Part shown: piece after piece, positions 44,301 to 51,020 of the stretch | How the letters are laid out: each line of letters starts with the position of its first letter | Position numbering within the stretch: the stretch's first letter is position 1 | NCBI GenBank assembly: GCA_017448985.1 | Contig: JAFSKL010000008.1 | Span: forward strand, 1 to 54,418 | Direction: 5' to 3' | From: Paludibacteraceae bacterium | GTDB taxonomy: Bacteria > Bacteroidota > Bacteroidia > Bacteroidales > Paludibacteraceae | Length of the DNA stretch: 54,418 nucleotides | The notes under the pieces: model-generated | The model's input: only the letters and a program-made list of their open reading frames with translations | Databases searched by the model: none | Told to the model about the DNA's origin: nothing | Translations under genes and position numbers: made by a program

Positions 44301-44708
44301 TCCACAGGTAGCGCCGTTTCCGGCACTTTCTACCTGGACGACCTGCACCTGAGCGGAGACATCCAGCCGGCTCCGGACTATGCGCAAACAGTCATCGTGC
44401 GCAAGGATAACGCTTTTCCAGCCTCTCCGTCTGACGGCATAGAGGTCTATCGCGGTACGGCAGAGACATGTAACGATGCTTCGGCCGTAGTGGGGCAAGT
44501 CTATTACTATGGTGCTTTTGCGGCGGACGACCTCGACAACTGGTCTTCGCCGGAAGCGGGAGCACAGTGGATATCGGAGAATGTGATCGACAATACTGCT
44601 TTGGACAATACGAACGCCGAAACTGCGCCGTACAAGATACTTCGCGACGGACAGGTCTATATACAACGCGCTGACCAAACATACACGATGCTTGGTCAGG
44701 CGCTGTAG
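41334..44708 (+). CDS. secreted beta-helix/metallophosphoesterase protein with tail
   Basis: Secreted protein of 1124 residues. Signal MKRLSLVASMVLLGTIVLRGA; DUF4957/DUF5123-type beta-helix ~20-325 (VTVKNCTLSG, LTVDNCLFLM, LLIRNSTFDG, EIDHCTFYNS, HVTNCIFMND); fibronectin/purple-acid-phosphatase N domain ~335-430; catalytic domain with SDIHGN (~439), NGDFVS (~469), PGNHE (~502), CHH and GDDHSFEH (~632). After it come fibronectin-like regions, a CBM-like beta-sandwich (~845-1010) and the tail ILRDGQVYIQRADQTYTMLG. It is only distantly related to the three phosphoesterases at 24.6-32.1 kb, so the beta-helix plus phosphoesterase pairing arose or was kept twice. GC content returns to that of the core genes. 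Confidence 0.87.
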   Translation: MKRLSLVASMVLLGTIVLRGAVINVAPGEGTIKAAVESAAAGDELVLTNGEYTESSVKPTVGLTIRAAEGTKPRLVLSSRFEVKADFTLEGVEVQSSGEIVRMVIGDAPYKVTVKNCTLSGCPSYFIRAYDTSDAPYIDALTVDNCLFLMAPETANTARGIAATKTPVQVKNLLIRNSTFDGGKGTGRIIYLHSGDENNVIPLQGSLEIDHCTFYNSTDTRGVYLANINASHVTNCIFMNDEERSGAVSYALYGSDSKIENSLGWNAPIKLSTGAKQVACFSRNPYFVDAENGNFQLFKNSPAVGAGTDASTIGDPRWGVSDEEYDKGNDPYKPYKMPYSMAPTTNSVKVLWQMADETEATEALVYYGTDPEHLDKQIKTDSGWNVADEGYVHVVTLTGLEPNTRYYFTVGANEKRRCDKVSWTKTAPEQGTAYRIFTISDIHGNARNNWSNMQDFICGLNCDIALMNGDFVSSKGDDRNWNNYYFTPGAQFLGQVPVMSSPGNHETGDPFTYRWSSFYDYFHQFTHDGEPEEPVKDPRGESYFHFVYGNADVVILNINGDPSSPDFLPGSKQYHWADSILGTCDRPWIFICHHVGVHTTGYHGQWADEPRQMGTLFEKHAAQGKRIISLSGDDHSFEHLYKDGVHYLRPGCGRDANYAQQKQLNDYKYSMYYKQVSCFSTLDMAADASTIELTAYDSVGNVFYTYRFIHDGEVINPSVNFTVPAQEVNVEDSIMLRWFTFDPVGDATVSFYYSQTPDATDVQGMTPIVTGLSNKIEKYMWHTRNIMPKGKYYIYAVITSGGKSFMGNRPAVVKLLEDTTPPPAPSSLTGTINSGQYRLYWLNPTHLIHLDNLLTDFSNGTEQIEQVGEEGATMAVSVSDGALQCDYSLTKEWATAAADYVFSEATDMSQTPILTFRLKGNGTSTALRIVCKNMTAGHEDWWYTEKINLSKNDWQDITLDLRTLLSFDWYGNTDDRNHCEGVVRISFGVSTGSAVSGTFYLDDLHLSGDIQPAPDYAQTVIVRKDNAFPASPSDGIEVYRGTAETCNDASAVVGQVYYYGAFAADDLDNWSSPEAGAQWISENVIDNTALDNTNAETAPYKILRDGQVYIQRADQTYTMLGQAL

Positions 44709-44732
44709 TTTTTCGGGATACCGGGATACCGA

Positions 44733-45308
44733 TTATACCAGTTCAATCTCTCCGAAGAACTGCGGGCAATGGAAGTCCGGCTTCGGTAAGTCAATAGGCC
44801 GCCAACTGAGGAAGTGCGGCCTTTTTGTTTGGTCGGCGCACTTGTAGAAGTTGGCGCGGAGCTTCAATGGGAATTGGAGATTGGAGATTGGACATTGGAA
44901 GATGAGGCTCAACGGGATCTCGAGCTTGACTTCCCACTCAAAGAGTCCGTCCTTCTCCTCAAACGCCTCACGCGCGTACGTGCATGTTCTTTTTATACTA
45001 TGCATCTCATCGGGCGTGAGCGGTTGCACGTCCTCGGCACGCCCCAGACGGCGTGAACCGACCATGGCTCCGATGCAGTTGGTCTCGAAGTTCATATAGT
45101 GCTTGTCGCCGGGCACCTGGCAGAAGAACTCCACACACGAGTCCTCCCACACGGCTCCCTGGTCCTCGGTCGTCACGGCGCGTAGCTGCTCGCCCTTGAC
45201 GTGCCAATGCAGGAACAGCCGTTCGTGGTCGTTGCTCACCTCCACCGTCACTTCCGGCTTCTCCGGAAAATCGGCGGGCCAATTAACTTGATTAACTTTC
45301 AGTTTCAT
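44733..45308 (-). CDS. CBM9-like (DOMON-fold) carbohydrate-binding protein
   Basis: Single-domain protein of 191 residues without a signal peptide, similar to carbohydrate-binding family 9-like proteins often found next to sugar kinases in Bacteroidales. Features: LFLHWHVKGEQLRAV, the family phrase VWEDSCVEFFCQ, YMNFETNCIGAM, FEWEVKLEIPLSLI and the C-terminal HFLSWRPIDLPKPDFHCPQFFGEI. Residues ~136-149 (FQCPISNLQFPLKL) are encoded by tandem TTGGAGAT/TTGGACAT words and look like an in-frame insertion. The start MKLKVNQVNW was chosen; an upstream ATG would translate the TCGAG repeat. Last gene of a four-gene operon. Sugar binding is inferred from the fold only. Confidence 0.8.
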   Translation of the reverse strand: MKLKVNQVNWPADFPEKPEVTVEVSNDHERLFLHWHVKGEQLRAVTTEDQGAVWEDSCVEFFCQVPGDKHYMNFETNCIGAMVGSRRLGRAEDVQPLTPDEMHSIKRTCTYAREAFEEKDGLFEWEVKLEIPLSLIFQCPISNLQFPLKLRANFYKCADQTKRPHFLSWRPIDLPKPDFHCPQFFGEIELV

Positions 45309-45319
45309 AGGGGTATTGT

Positions 45320-45355
45320 TTTTCGAGATGTCGAGACCTCGAGATTTCGAGATCA
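45320..45355. repeat. TCGAGATG word array
   Basis: Imperfect 8-mers TCGAGATG, TCGAGACC, TCGAGATT, TCGAGATC between the CBM9-like and kinase genes, reaching the kinase stop codon. Same family as at 32120, 35731 and 36958. Confidence 0.8.
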
Positions 45356-46453
45356 CGATAATTTCTTGATAATAGCCTTCATCTTGTCTTCGACTTTCTC
45401 CTGCTCTTCGACGAGGCGGAGCTGTGCGCGAGTACGGACGAGATTATGCTCGGGTGACTGGATCTTGTAGTAGGTGTCGCCGTTGAGGTAGTCGGTGAAG
45501 AAGCGCACTGTCTGCATATAACTGAGCAGACGGCAGCCGTAGGGCAGCAGCTCTTTCTCGATGTCCGTGAGGAAAGTGGCCTCTTTGAGGTAGCCGCGGG
45601 CATAGGCCTCGAAGATCTCGAGGTCCACATGTATATTGTCCGGATTCGGGTCATCCTCCAGGCCCGTGTTGGCGGCAGTACGCATGAAATCGCCGAAGTC
45701 GCTGAACACGAATCCGGGCATCACGGTGTCCAGATCGACGATGCAGATGGGCCGTCCTTTCTCGTCAAAGAGCACATTGTTGACCTTGGTGTCGCAGTGG
45801 TTGATGTGCTTCTTGAGCTTGCCTTCGCGGAACAGCACCTCTGCCAGGCACATCATCTCACGCCGGCGATTGATCCAGTCGATGATGTCCTTGCAGGCCT
45901 CCACGCGCCGGCGTCTGATCTCCGACGGTTCAAGAGCCGAAGCCGCTTTGATCGCCTCGTCCAGTTCCTGCAGACGGAACTCCATATTGTGGAAATTGGG
46001 GATGGACTCGCAGAGCGCATTGAACGGCAGGTCCGCCAACTGACGCTGGAAACGTCCGAAGGCCTGCCCCGTCAGTTCAGCCGACATCGGCGTCACTTTC
46101 TCCTGTGAGGTGGCGGGTTCTACGAGCACATACAGACGCCAATACTCGCCTTCGGGACTGCGGTAGAACAGCTTGCCTTCCTTGGTCGGAATGAGATGCA
46201 GCACCTTGCGTTCTATATTCTCTGCCCGCGAAATGAGCAGCTTCTCACGGATATGCGAGGTGACGATCTCGATGTTGCGCATCAGGCCCTCCACATCCTT
46301 GAAGATATGGTGATTGATGCGCTGCAGGCAGTAGGAGGTCTCGCCTACCCGCTTGGCCTGCACCACAAACGAGTCATTGATAAAACCGATCCGCAAAGGC
46401 TGCGGTTCTTGCACTTCATTCCAAATGGCAAAATGCCGTAACACTTCGTTCAT
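45353..46453 (-). CDS. NahK-like aminoglycoside-phosphotransferase-fold sugar kinase
   Basis: Cytoplasmic kinase of 366 residues with the APH fold. It resembles N-acetylhexosamine 1-kinases: N-lobe with FINDSFVVQA and YCLQRINHHIF, a catalytic loop HCDTKVNNVLFD (catalytic Asp and metal-binding Asn) and the DxD-like IVDLDTVMPG. NahK-type enzymes phosphorylate GlcNAc or GalNAc at C1 for salvage of host or polymer glycans. Its neighbours (HAD sugar phosphatase, CBM9-like protein, DUF4832 protein) point to carbohydrate use. The family is well supported; the exact sugar is not known. Confidence 0.88.
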   Translation of the reverse strand: MNEVLRHFAIWNEVQEPQPLRIGFINDSFVVQAKRVGETSYCLQRINHHIFKDVEGLMRNIEIVTSHIREKLLISRAENIERKVLHLIPTKEGKLFYRSPEGEYWRLYVLVEPATSQEKVTPMSAELTGQAFGRFQRQLADLPFNALCESIPNFHNMEFRLQELDEAIKAASALEPSEIRRRRVEACKDIIDWINRRREMMCLAEVLFREGKLKKHINHCDTKVNNVLFDEKGRPICIVDLDTVMPGFVFSDFGDFMRTAANTGLEDDPNPDNIHVDLEIFEAYARGYLKEATFLTDIEKELLPYGCRLLSYMQTVRFFTDYLNGDTYYKIQSPEHNLVRTRAQLRLVEEQEKVEDKMKAIIKKLS

Positions 46454-46608
46454 AATAAAATTATTTACAATTTGTTCTTAGCCCAGAAGGGCACGATTAT
46501 TTCATTTACCATTTACAATTTATTTTTCATTTAAATATTGGGCCAACTACGCTAAATGACTAAATAGCCAAATGGTACCGAAAAGTGTTCATGGTACATG
46601 GTACATGT
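46454..46608. repeat. ATTTACCATTTACAATTT and GGTACATG word region
   Basis: The gap before the kinase gene consists of ATTTACAATTT, ATTTACCATTT, AAATGACTAAATAGCC and two GGTACATG copies (46590-46607), plus a small hairpin GCCCAGAAGGGC near 46480. No gene is seen. Confidence 0.75.
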
Positions 46609-47229
46609 TTAAATGGTACATTGAAGTTCCTCTATACTCGCCGCCGTTGTCCAATGGGCGAAACGTTCGCCGGCTTTGCGGTTCTTCTCCAGGTCATCGA
46701 CATAGAGCGTCTCTTCGGGCACGAGGCCTGTCTGCTGCACCACATGGTCGAAGATCTCCTGATTGGGCTTGGCCATATGCAGATGATGCGACGCGAACAC
46801 GGCATCGAAATAGTTGCCCAAGCGGTACTGCTCCCAGATGGGATCCCAGTGCAGCTCGTTGGAGTTGGAGAGCAAGATAGTGCGGTAGCCCTTGGCGCGG
46901 AGACTCGCGATGAAATCGAGGCGCTCCTGAGGCAGTTCGTCCAGCATACTGAGCCATGCTGCACGGATGTCCTCTATCGTCGTACCGGCAAAGCAGTACT
47001 CCTGCAGCGTTCGCAGGAACTCGTCGGTCGTTATGTTGCCGTACTCATAGTCGTGCATCAGTTGCTTGGTGGCCGCACTGACCGCCACCACGCCTTCACC
47101 CTCATCGTCGATGCCAAGCACATCACGAATGTACTCATCCTTCATCAGACGGCGGAAGTTAGCCACACAACGCGGCACATCCAGATTGATGATCACGCCG
47201 CCCAAATCAAAAACAACAGCATTTACCAT
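46609..47229 (-). CDS. HAD-superfamily sugar phosphatase (YihX-like)
   Basis: Cytoplasmic haloacid-dehalogenase-type hydrolase, 206 residues, similar to YihX-type glucose-1-phosphate phosphatases. Motif I is AVVFDLGGVIINLD (nucleophile Asp), motif II LLSNSNELH, the Lys of motif III in MAKPNQEIF and motif IV YVDDLEKN. The cap is a small helical bundle (residues ~15-85). The start MVNAVVFDLGG is preferred; the upstream ATG adds MVNDP from a tandem ATGGTAAATG word. The C-terminus (LQCTI) is also supplied by a repeat word. It may dephosphorylate the sugar-1-phosphate made by the adjacent kinase or a related ester (inference). Confidence 0.88.
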   Translation of the reverse strand: MVNAVVFDLGGVIINLDVPRCVANFRRLMKDEYIRDVLGIDDEGEGVVAVSAATKQLMHDYEYGNITTDEFLRTLQEYCFAGTTIEDIRAAWLSMLDELPQERLDFIASLRAKGYRTILLSNSNELHWDPIWEQYRLGNYFDAVFASHHLHMAKPNQEIFDHVVQQTGLVPEETLYVDDLEKNRKAGERFAHWTTAASIEELQCTI

Positions 47230-47252
47230 TGGGTCATTTACCATTTGTTCAT
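47230..47252. repeat. CATTTACCATTTG words
   Basis: The short gap after the DUF4832 gene is made of CATTTACCATTTG and CATTTATTTAGTC words; similar words extend into both flanking coding ends (47222-47278), where they supply the last residues and stop codon region of the DUF4832 protein and the first codons of a longer HAD frame. Confidence 0.7.
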
Positions 47253-48794
47253 TTATTTAGTCATTTGGCCATTTAGTGAGAAGCGCGCACCCTCCGGATT
47301 CACGATATATAGCACTCCGTCCTCCAGCACCTTTGTACATTGTCCTTTGTCACTTTGTACCTTGTCCAGTCCTTGCACATCGGGCAGTTCGCCCGGGTCC
47401 TTGGGTGCAGAATTGGAGATGACGATGTCCGCATCGAGGTCGTTGAAGCCCGTCTCAGCGTCCCATATATCCTTGTTGGCCAGGCGCACGGCGTAGCGCG
47501 GGTCATTGGCTATCGATTCGTACTTATCCGGCAGCCAGAGGTAGAGATGGTAGGTGCCTTCCTTAAACATAGGCAGCTCTATTTGCTCGTTGATGTAGCT
47601 CACGGCGCCGTTGGGCAGCCACCGTCTCGGGTCGGCGGTCAGCGGATAGCATAAAGTCAATTTTTGCGGAGTCAGATCTTGGAGCACCAGGTACACCGGC
47701 CGTTCGTTATAGATAGGCGCGTAACCGTCATTGCGCAGACGGATGGTCACATTCATCTTGCCTCCGGGTGCTGCCTCGTCGCTGAACTGCGCGTCGATGA
47801 GGTTATAGCGGTAACCCATGTGTATATTAAGCGTGTCGAACAAGCCGCTGTTCCGCCAGCGTTTGGTGACCGGCGTGGCGTAGGTGGAGCCGCAGAACGA
47901 CCAGTGGTACTTGCTCATCTCGGACGGCGCCTCCACATAGCGTTTCTCCGCCAACGCATTATCGTCGTCTATGTTCGTCTCGCCGCCGTTGGGTGTGTAG
48001 AGACACTGCGTGGCCACGTACTGCCGCTGTTTGGGATCGTCGCTGTTGTCGTCGCTCGCGTAGGTACCCATATTGCCCCAGTTATGCAGGAAGGCATCGT
48101 TATGACAACCCATCCGTGCTTTCCGGCTCCCGCTGAAACCCTCCTCGGGAGTCAGAGGCGTCATGTCGTTGAGGTACTCCTGCTGAATCATCGGATAGCG
48201 GAACAGGATGAACCGATCCTCGGGCACATTCTCGAACAGATACTCGATCACCTTGCGGCGGTTGGCCGTCACATGCTGCGTCTCGTTGCCGTAATTCTGC
48301 GAATAGTACCACTCGCCCCACACGCCTACGAATCCCGCCTCGAGCACATAGATGACGTCCGCGTTCTTTTTCAGGAACGGCTTGAGCTGCTCCAGATGGC
48401 GCTTCACCCACTCAGGCTCGGCGTCCACGATATCGCTCTCCCGCTCCGTATAAGCAAAGCGCAACACGCACTTGAGCCCCAATCGCCGCAGCTCCGCCAT
48501 ATCTTCGTCAAAACCGTTGAGGATAGCGTCCGGCAGATCCACGGCCTTGAACTGATTGAAGTTATACAGCACCACGGGCATCGTCATATAGTCCTTGTTG
48601 CCCCAATTGTCCTCTATATGGTTTTTGATGCGATAGGGACTCTTCTCGGTCACCACGCCGTTCAGTTCATCCGTGAAGCCCCGCTCGGGGTTCTTGAAAA
48701 TCGTGGTGTTATCCGGTGTGTAGGTCACCACCACTGCTTGTACGGAGAGAATGAGGCCTGTCAGACAGCAGGCTAAGGAGAAAAAGCGTTTCAT
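47253..48794 (-). CDS. secreted DUF4874/DUF4832 protein with C-terminal tail
   Basis: Secreted protein of 513 residues, paralogue of the PUL gene at 13.1-14.5 kb. Signal MKRFFSLACCLTGLILSVQA without a lipobox. It has FKNPERGFTDEL, LRFAYTERESDIVDAEPEWV, GFVGVWGEWYYS and RFPMIQQEYL-like barrel strands (FRYPMIQQEYL), then a DUF4832 beta domain (GYRYNLIDAQFSD ... YNERPVYLVLQDL ... GTYHLYLWLPDKY). It ends in the shared tail VLEDGVLYIVNPEGARFSLNG. The paralogue is lipid-anchored and has no tail, so anchor and tail may be alternatives. First gene of a four-gene operon. The start was set at the signal peptide, after the -7 element. Confidence 0.87.
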   Translation of the reverse strand: MKRFFSLACCLTGLILSVQAVVVTYTPDNTTIFKNPERGFTDELNGVVTEKSPYRIKNHIEDNWGNKDYMTMPVVLYNFNQFKAVDLPDAILNGFDEDMAELRRLGLKCVLRFAYTERESDIVDAEPEWVKRHLEQLKPFLKKNADVIYVLEAGFVGVWGEWYYSQNYGNETQHVTANRRKVIEYLFENVPEDRFILFRYPMIQQEYLNDMTPLTPEEGFSGSRKARMGCHNDAFLHNWGNMGTYASDDNSDDPKQRQYVATQCLYTPNGGETNIDDDNALAEKRYVEAPSEMSKYHWSFCGSTYATPVTKRWRNSGLFDTLNIHMGYRYNLIDAQFSDEAAPGGKMNVTIRLRNDGYAPIYNERPVYLVLQDLTPQKLTLCYPLTADPRRWLPNGAVSYINEQIELPMFKEGTYHLYLWLPDKYESIANDPRYAVRLANKDIWDAETGFNDLDADIVISNSAPKDPGELPDVQGLDKVQSDKGQCTKVLEDGVLYIVNPEGARFSLNGQMTK

Positions 48795-48817
48795 AATCTT
48801 TCGATTTAAAATTTGCT

Positions 48818-48850
48818 GCAAAAGTACAAAAAAAATTGCATATGTGCAAA
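48818..48850 (-). promoter_or_regulatory. promoter of the DUF4832 operon
   Basis: Minus strand: TTTG (48847-48850), 20 nt, TACTTTTGC (48818-48826). The -33 overlaps the near-palindrome TTGCATATGTGCAA (48836-48849), similar to those at 4532 and 50800. Confidence 0.8.
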
Positions 48851-48875
48851 ATTTTGCGAAAAATAATCGCAATAA

Positions 48876-48908
48876 TTTGTATAAATAGAAATTTTTCACT
48901 AAATTTGC
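48876..48908 (+). promoter_or_regulatory. promoter of the FtsW/RodA family gene
   Basis: TTTG (48876-48879), 20 nt, TAAATTTGC (48900-48908), 35 nt before the ATG. Confidence 0.82.
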
Positions 48909-48943
48909 AGCGAATTTCGGTAAACCTAAACTTTGACATTGTT

Positions 48944-50176
48944 ATGAAACTCAAGACAGAACACATCGATCGCACTTTCTGGGGCCTGTTCATTGCCCTG
49001 ATCGTGGTAGCTATTATCGCCCTTTTCTCGGCGTCGAGTACGCTGGTGTACATGCATCATTCGGCGCTGGGTCCCATCGGCCAGCAGATGTTCTACATCG
49101 TGCTGGGCGTCATTGCCGCGTACGGCATTCAGTTTATCCCGACCTACTGGGTACGCTTCGGAGGGTATATCCTGTTGGGCCTCAGTACGCTCCTGCTCTA
49201 TTCGACGATGATCCCGGGCAACCCCTTGGTCGTGACCATCAACGGTGCCGCCCGTTGGGTACGCATCGCCGGCATCACTTTCCAGCCCTCCGAGCTGGCC
49301 AAGCTGAGCCTTATCATCGTGGTCGCTGACCAGTTGGCGCGCATCCGTAACGAAGCGGACAAAACCAAATATTTCTACCGCACCCTCATCATCGCGGCGG
49401 TCGTCATGCTGCCGATCATGGTGTCCAACCTCTCGACGGCGGTGCTCATCGGGCTCATCGTTTTCTGCCTGTGGGTGCTGGCGCGTATTCCGTGGAAATA
49501 TACGCTGTCGGTAGTGGGCATCGCGGTGCTGGTGTTGGGTCTCGGCTACGCCATCGTCGAGTTCGGATTTGTGCGACCGGGTCGCCAGATGCACGGTCCC
49601 TTCAAGCGCGCCACGACCTGGGTTGCACGTCTTGACCGCCATTTCGTGGATGACGGCACGTCCAAGTATGTGCTCACGGATGAGAATATACAAGAGGTCT
49701 ATTCGTCGGTAGCTATCGCCCGCGGCGGTACCTCTCCTATCGGTGTGCTGCCGGGTAACAGCAAGGAGCGTGACTACCTGCCGCTTGCATTTGCCGACTA
49801 TATCTTCGCTATCATCGTTGAAGAGTCCGGCCTCATCGGCGCCGGCTTCCTCATCTTCCTCTACCTGGCCATCCTCTTCCGGGCCTGCAATGTGTCCAGC
49901 CGTTATTCGGATATGCCGGCTATGCTGATGACGATGGGCTTGGCGCTGATGATCACCTGTCAGGCACTTATCTCCATGCTCGTGGCTGTCGGTCTCGGGC
50001 CCGTCACCGGGCAACCGCTCCCGCTCGTCAGCCGAGGAGGGACGTCGGTGCTAATCACGTCTATCTATTTCGGAATAATGATGGGAGTGAGCCGCGAGCA
50101 GAACGAACTCCGCGAACGCGTCCAGGAGACCATCGACTCTTCCCTCGACGAGGCCCCGATTGTCACAGTCGAATAA
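48944..50176 (+). CDS. FtsW/RodA/SpoVE family peptidoglycan polymerase
   Basis: Inner-membrane SEDS-family glycosyltransferase, 410 residues with about ten transmembrane helices, polymerising lipid II for division or elongation. Typical features: FSASSTLVYMH in the first helix, GAARWVRIAGITFQPSELAKLSLI, the extracellular loop DDGTSKYVLTDENIQEVYSSVAIARGG with GVLPGNSKERDYLPLAFADYIFAIIVEESG, and the final PVTGQPLPLVSRGGTSVLIT. The combination resembles FtsW more than RodA, but a dcw-cluster context is missing, so I leave the symbol blank. Start MKLKTEHIDRTFW; an in-frame ATG at 48836 lies upstream of the promoter. Followed by long word arrays. Confidence 0.93.
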   Translation: MKLKTEHIDRTFWGLFIALIVVAIIALFSASSTLVYMHHSALGPIGQQMFYIVLGVIAAYGIQFIPTYWVRFGGYILLGLSTLLLYSTMIPGNPLVVTINGAARWVRIAGITFQPSELAKLSLIIVVADQLARIRNEADKTKYFYRTLIIAAVVMLPIMVSNLSTAVLIGLIVFCLWVLARIPWKYTLSVVGIAVLVLGLGYAIVEFGFVRPGRQMHGPFKRATTWVARLDRHFVDDGTSKYVLTDENIQEVYSSVAIARGGTSPIGVLPGNSKERDYLPLAFADYIFAIIVEESGLIGAGFLIFLYLAILFRACNVSSRYSDMPAMLMTMGLALMITCQALISMLVAVGLGPVTGQPLPLVSRGGTSVLITSIYFGIMMGVSREQNELRERVQETIDSSLDEAPIVTVE

Positions 50177-50178
50177 CT

Positions 50179-50278
50179 ATTGGTCGTTGGTCGTTGGTCG
50201 TTGGTCGTTAGTCGTTAGTCGTTAGTCGTTGGTCGTTAGTCAAAAAAAAGCCAATAGCCAAAAGCCAATAGCCAATAG
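50179..50278. repeat. TTGGTCG/TTAGTCG and CCAATAG word arrays
   Basis: Eight 7-mers TTGGTCG or TTAGTCG (50179-50240) are followed by CCAATAGCCAAAAG words (50251-50278) that run up to the ybeY stop codon. TTGGTCG words also occur inside the aminopeptidase gene (2808-2832). Confidence 0.88.
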
Positions 50279-50701
50279 CTAAAGTTCAAGGAGGATTTTG
50301 CCGAGCGCCAAATCCTCCTTGTGTGTCATCTGCTCTTTGGTTTCGGGCGTCTTGTCGCCCTGCCCGGTCAGATGGAGGATGCCGTGAATGAGGATGCGGT
50401 ATAGTTCCTGCTCGAACGTCACGCCTATGCTCTCGGCGTTGGATCGCACGGTGTCGAGAGAGATGAAGATATCGCCGTTGAGCGTGGTGCCGGTCGAATA
50501 ATCGAAGGTGATGATATCCGTGTAGTAGTCATGGCCGAGGAACTGACGGTTGACCGCCAACTCCTTCTCGTCCGAGCAAAAGACGTAGGTCACGTTGCCC
50601 ACAGAGAAGCCGTACTCGGCGGCTACGGCACGAATCCAACGACTCACGCTGCGCTCATCGAGCATCGGCTTCTCTATGTCTCCGTTCTCAAATCGTATCA
50701 A
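50279..50701 (-). CDS. ybeY: endoribonuclease/rRNA maturation factor YbeY
   Basis: Zinc-dependent endoribonuclease for 16S rRNA 3'-end maturation and ribosome quality control, 140 residues. The metal motif is HGILHLTGQGD: His106, His110 and Asp116 in place of the third His found in Proteobacteria. Asp at this position is normal for Bacteroidota. Earlier family features are FCSDEKELAVNRQFLGHDYYTDIITF and GDIFISLD. Length is typical. It has its own promoter on the minus strand about 80 nt upstream, separated by a word array. Confidence 0.94.
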   Translation of the reverse strand: MIRFENGDIEKPMLDERSVSRWIRAVAAEYGFSVGNVTYVFCSDEKELAVNRQFLGHDYYTDIITFDYSTGTTLNGDIFISLDTVRSNAESIGVTFEQELYRILIHGILHLTGQGDKTPETKEQMTHKEDLALGKILLEL

Positions 50702-50766
50702 ATCATTTACGATTTAATCATTTACCATTTACCATTTATTTGGCCATTTGGTCATTTACCATGTAC
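50702..50766. repeat. ATTTACGATTT/ATTTACCATTT word array
   Basis: The ybeY leader consists of ATTTACG, ATTTAATC, ATTTACC, ATTTGGCC, ATTTGGTC and a terminal ATGTACC, the same words as at 4471, 46500 and 47230. Confidence 0.8.
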
Positions 50767-50782
50767 CATCTGGAAATCGGGT

Positions 50783-50815
50783 GCAAAGGTACAACTTTTT
50801 TTGCATATATGCAAA
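50783..50815 (-). promoter_or_regulatory. ybeY promoter with palindromic -33 region
   Basis: Minus strand: TTTG (50812-50815), 20 nt, TACCTTTGC (50783-50791). The -33 is one arm of the perfect 16-bp palindrome TTTGCATATATGCAAA (50800-50815). Confidence 0.82.
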
Positions 50816-50910
50816 TAAAAAGAGATTTTTTTAGTCAAAAGGTGCTTCCGAGCACTCCGATAAATGTCAAAAGACAAAAGCATAAAAAAAACAGACCTGC
50901 GACGGTGCGT

Positions 50911-50943
50911 AGTGGTAATGGAGTGGTAACGGAGTGGTATTGC
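50911..50943. repeat. three 11-bp iteron-like direct repeats
   Basis: AGTGGTAATGG, AGTGGTAACGG and AGTGGTATTGC lie head-to-tail. About 80 bp further is a long inverted repeat. The surrounding 400 bp has no gene. This pairing resembles origin or regulatory regions of small mobile elements, but no Rep or integrase gene is present. Confidence 0.6.
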
Positions 50944-51020
50944 AAACACCCCGAAAATAACACGGGATTGGACGCTGATAGAGGCAGGATTGGGAGGTAA
51001 AGGCTCTTTGGATATGACAC

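Noticed and set aside
41949..44678. 909-residue open frame antisense to the fourth phosphoesterase
   Set aside because: Long antisense frames arise here from the codon bias of GC-rich genes; the sense strand has clear domains and a signal peptide.
45309..45356. Longer start for the CBM9-like protein (MISKSRGLDISKNN)
   Set aside because: The extension is a translation of the TCGAG word array and would overlap the kinase stop; MKLKVNQVNW is the natural start.
50354..50384. Loss of the third zinc-ligand His in YbeY
   Set aside because: Asp at that position is the normal Bacteroidota form, so it is not a damaged active site.
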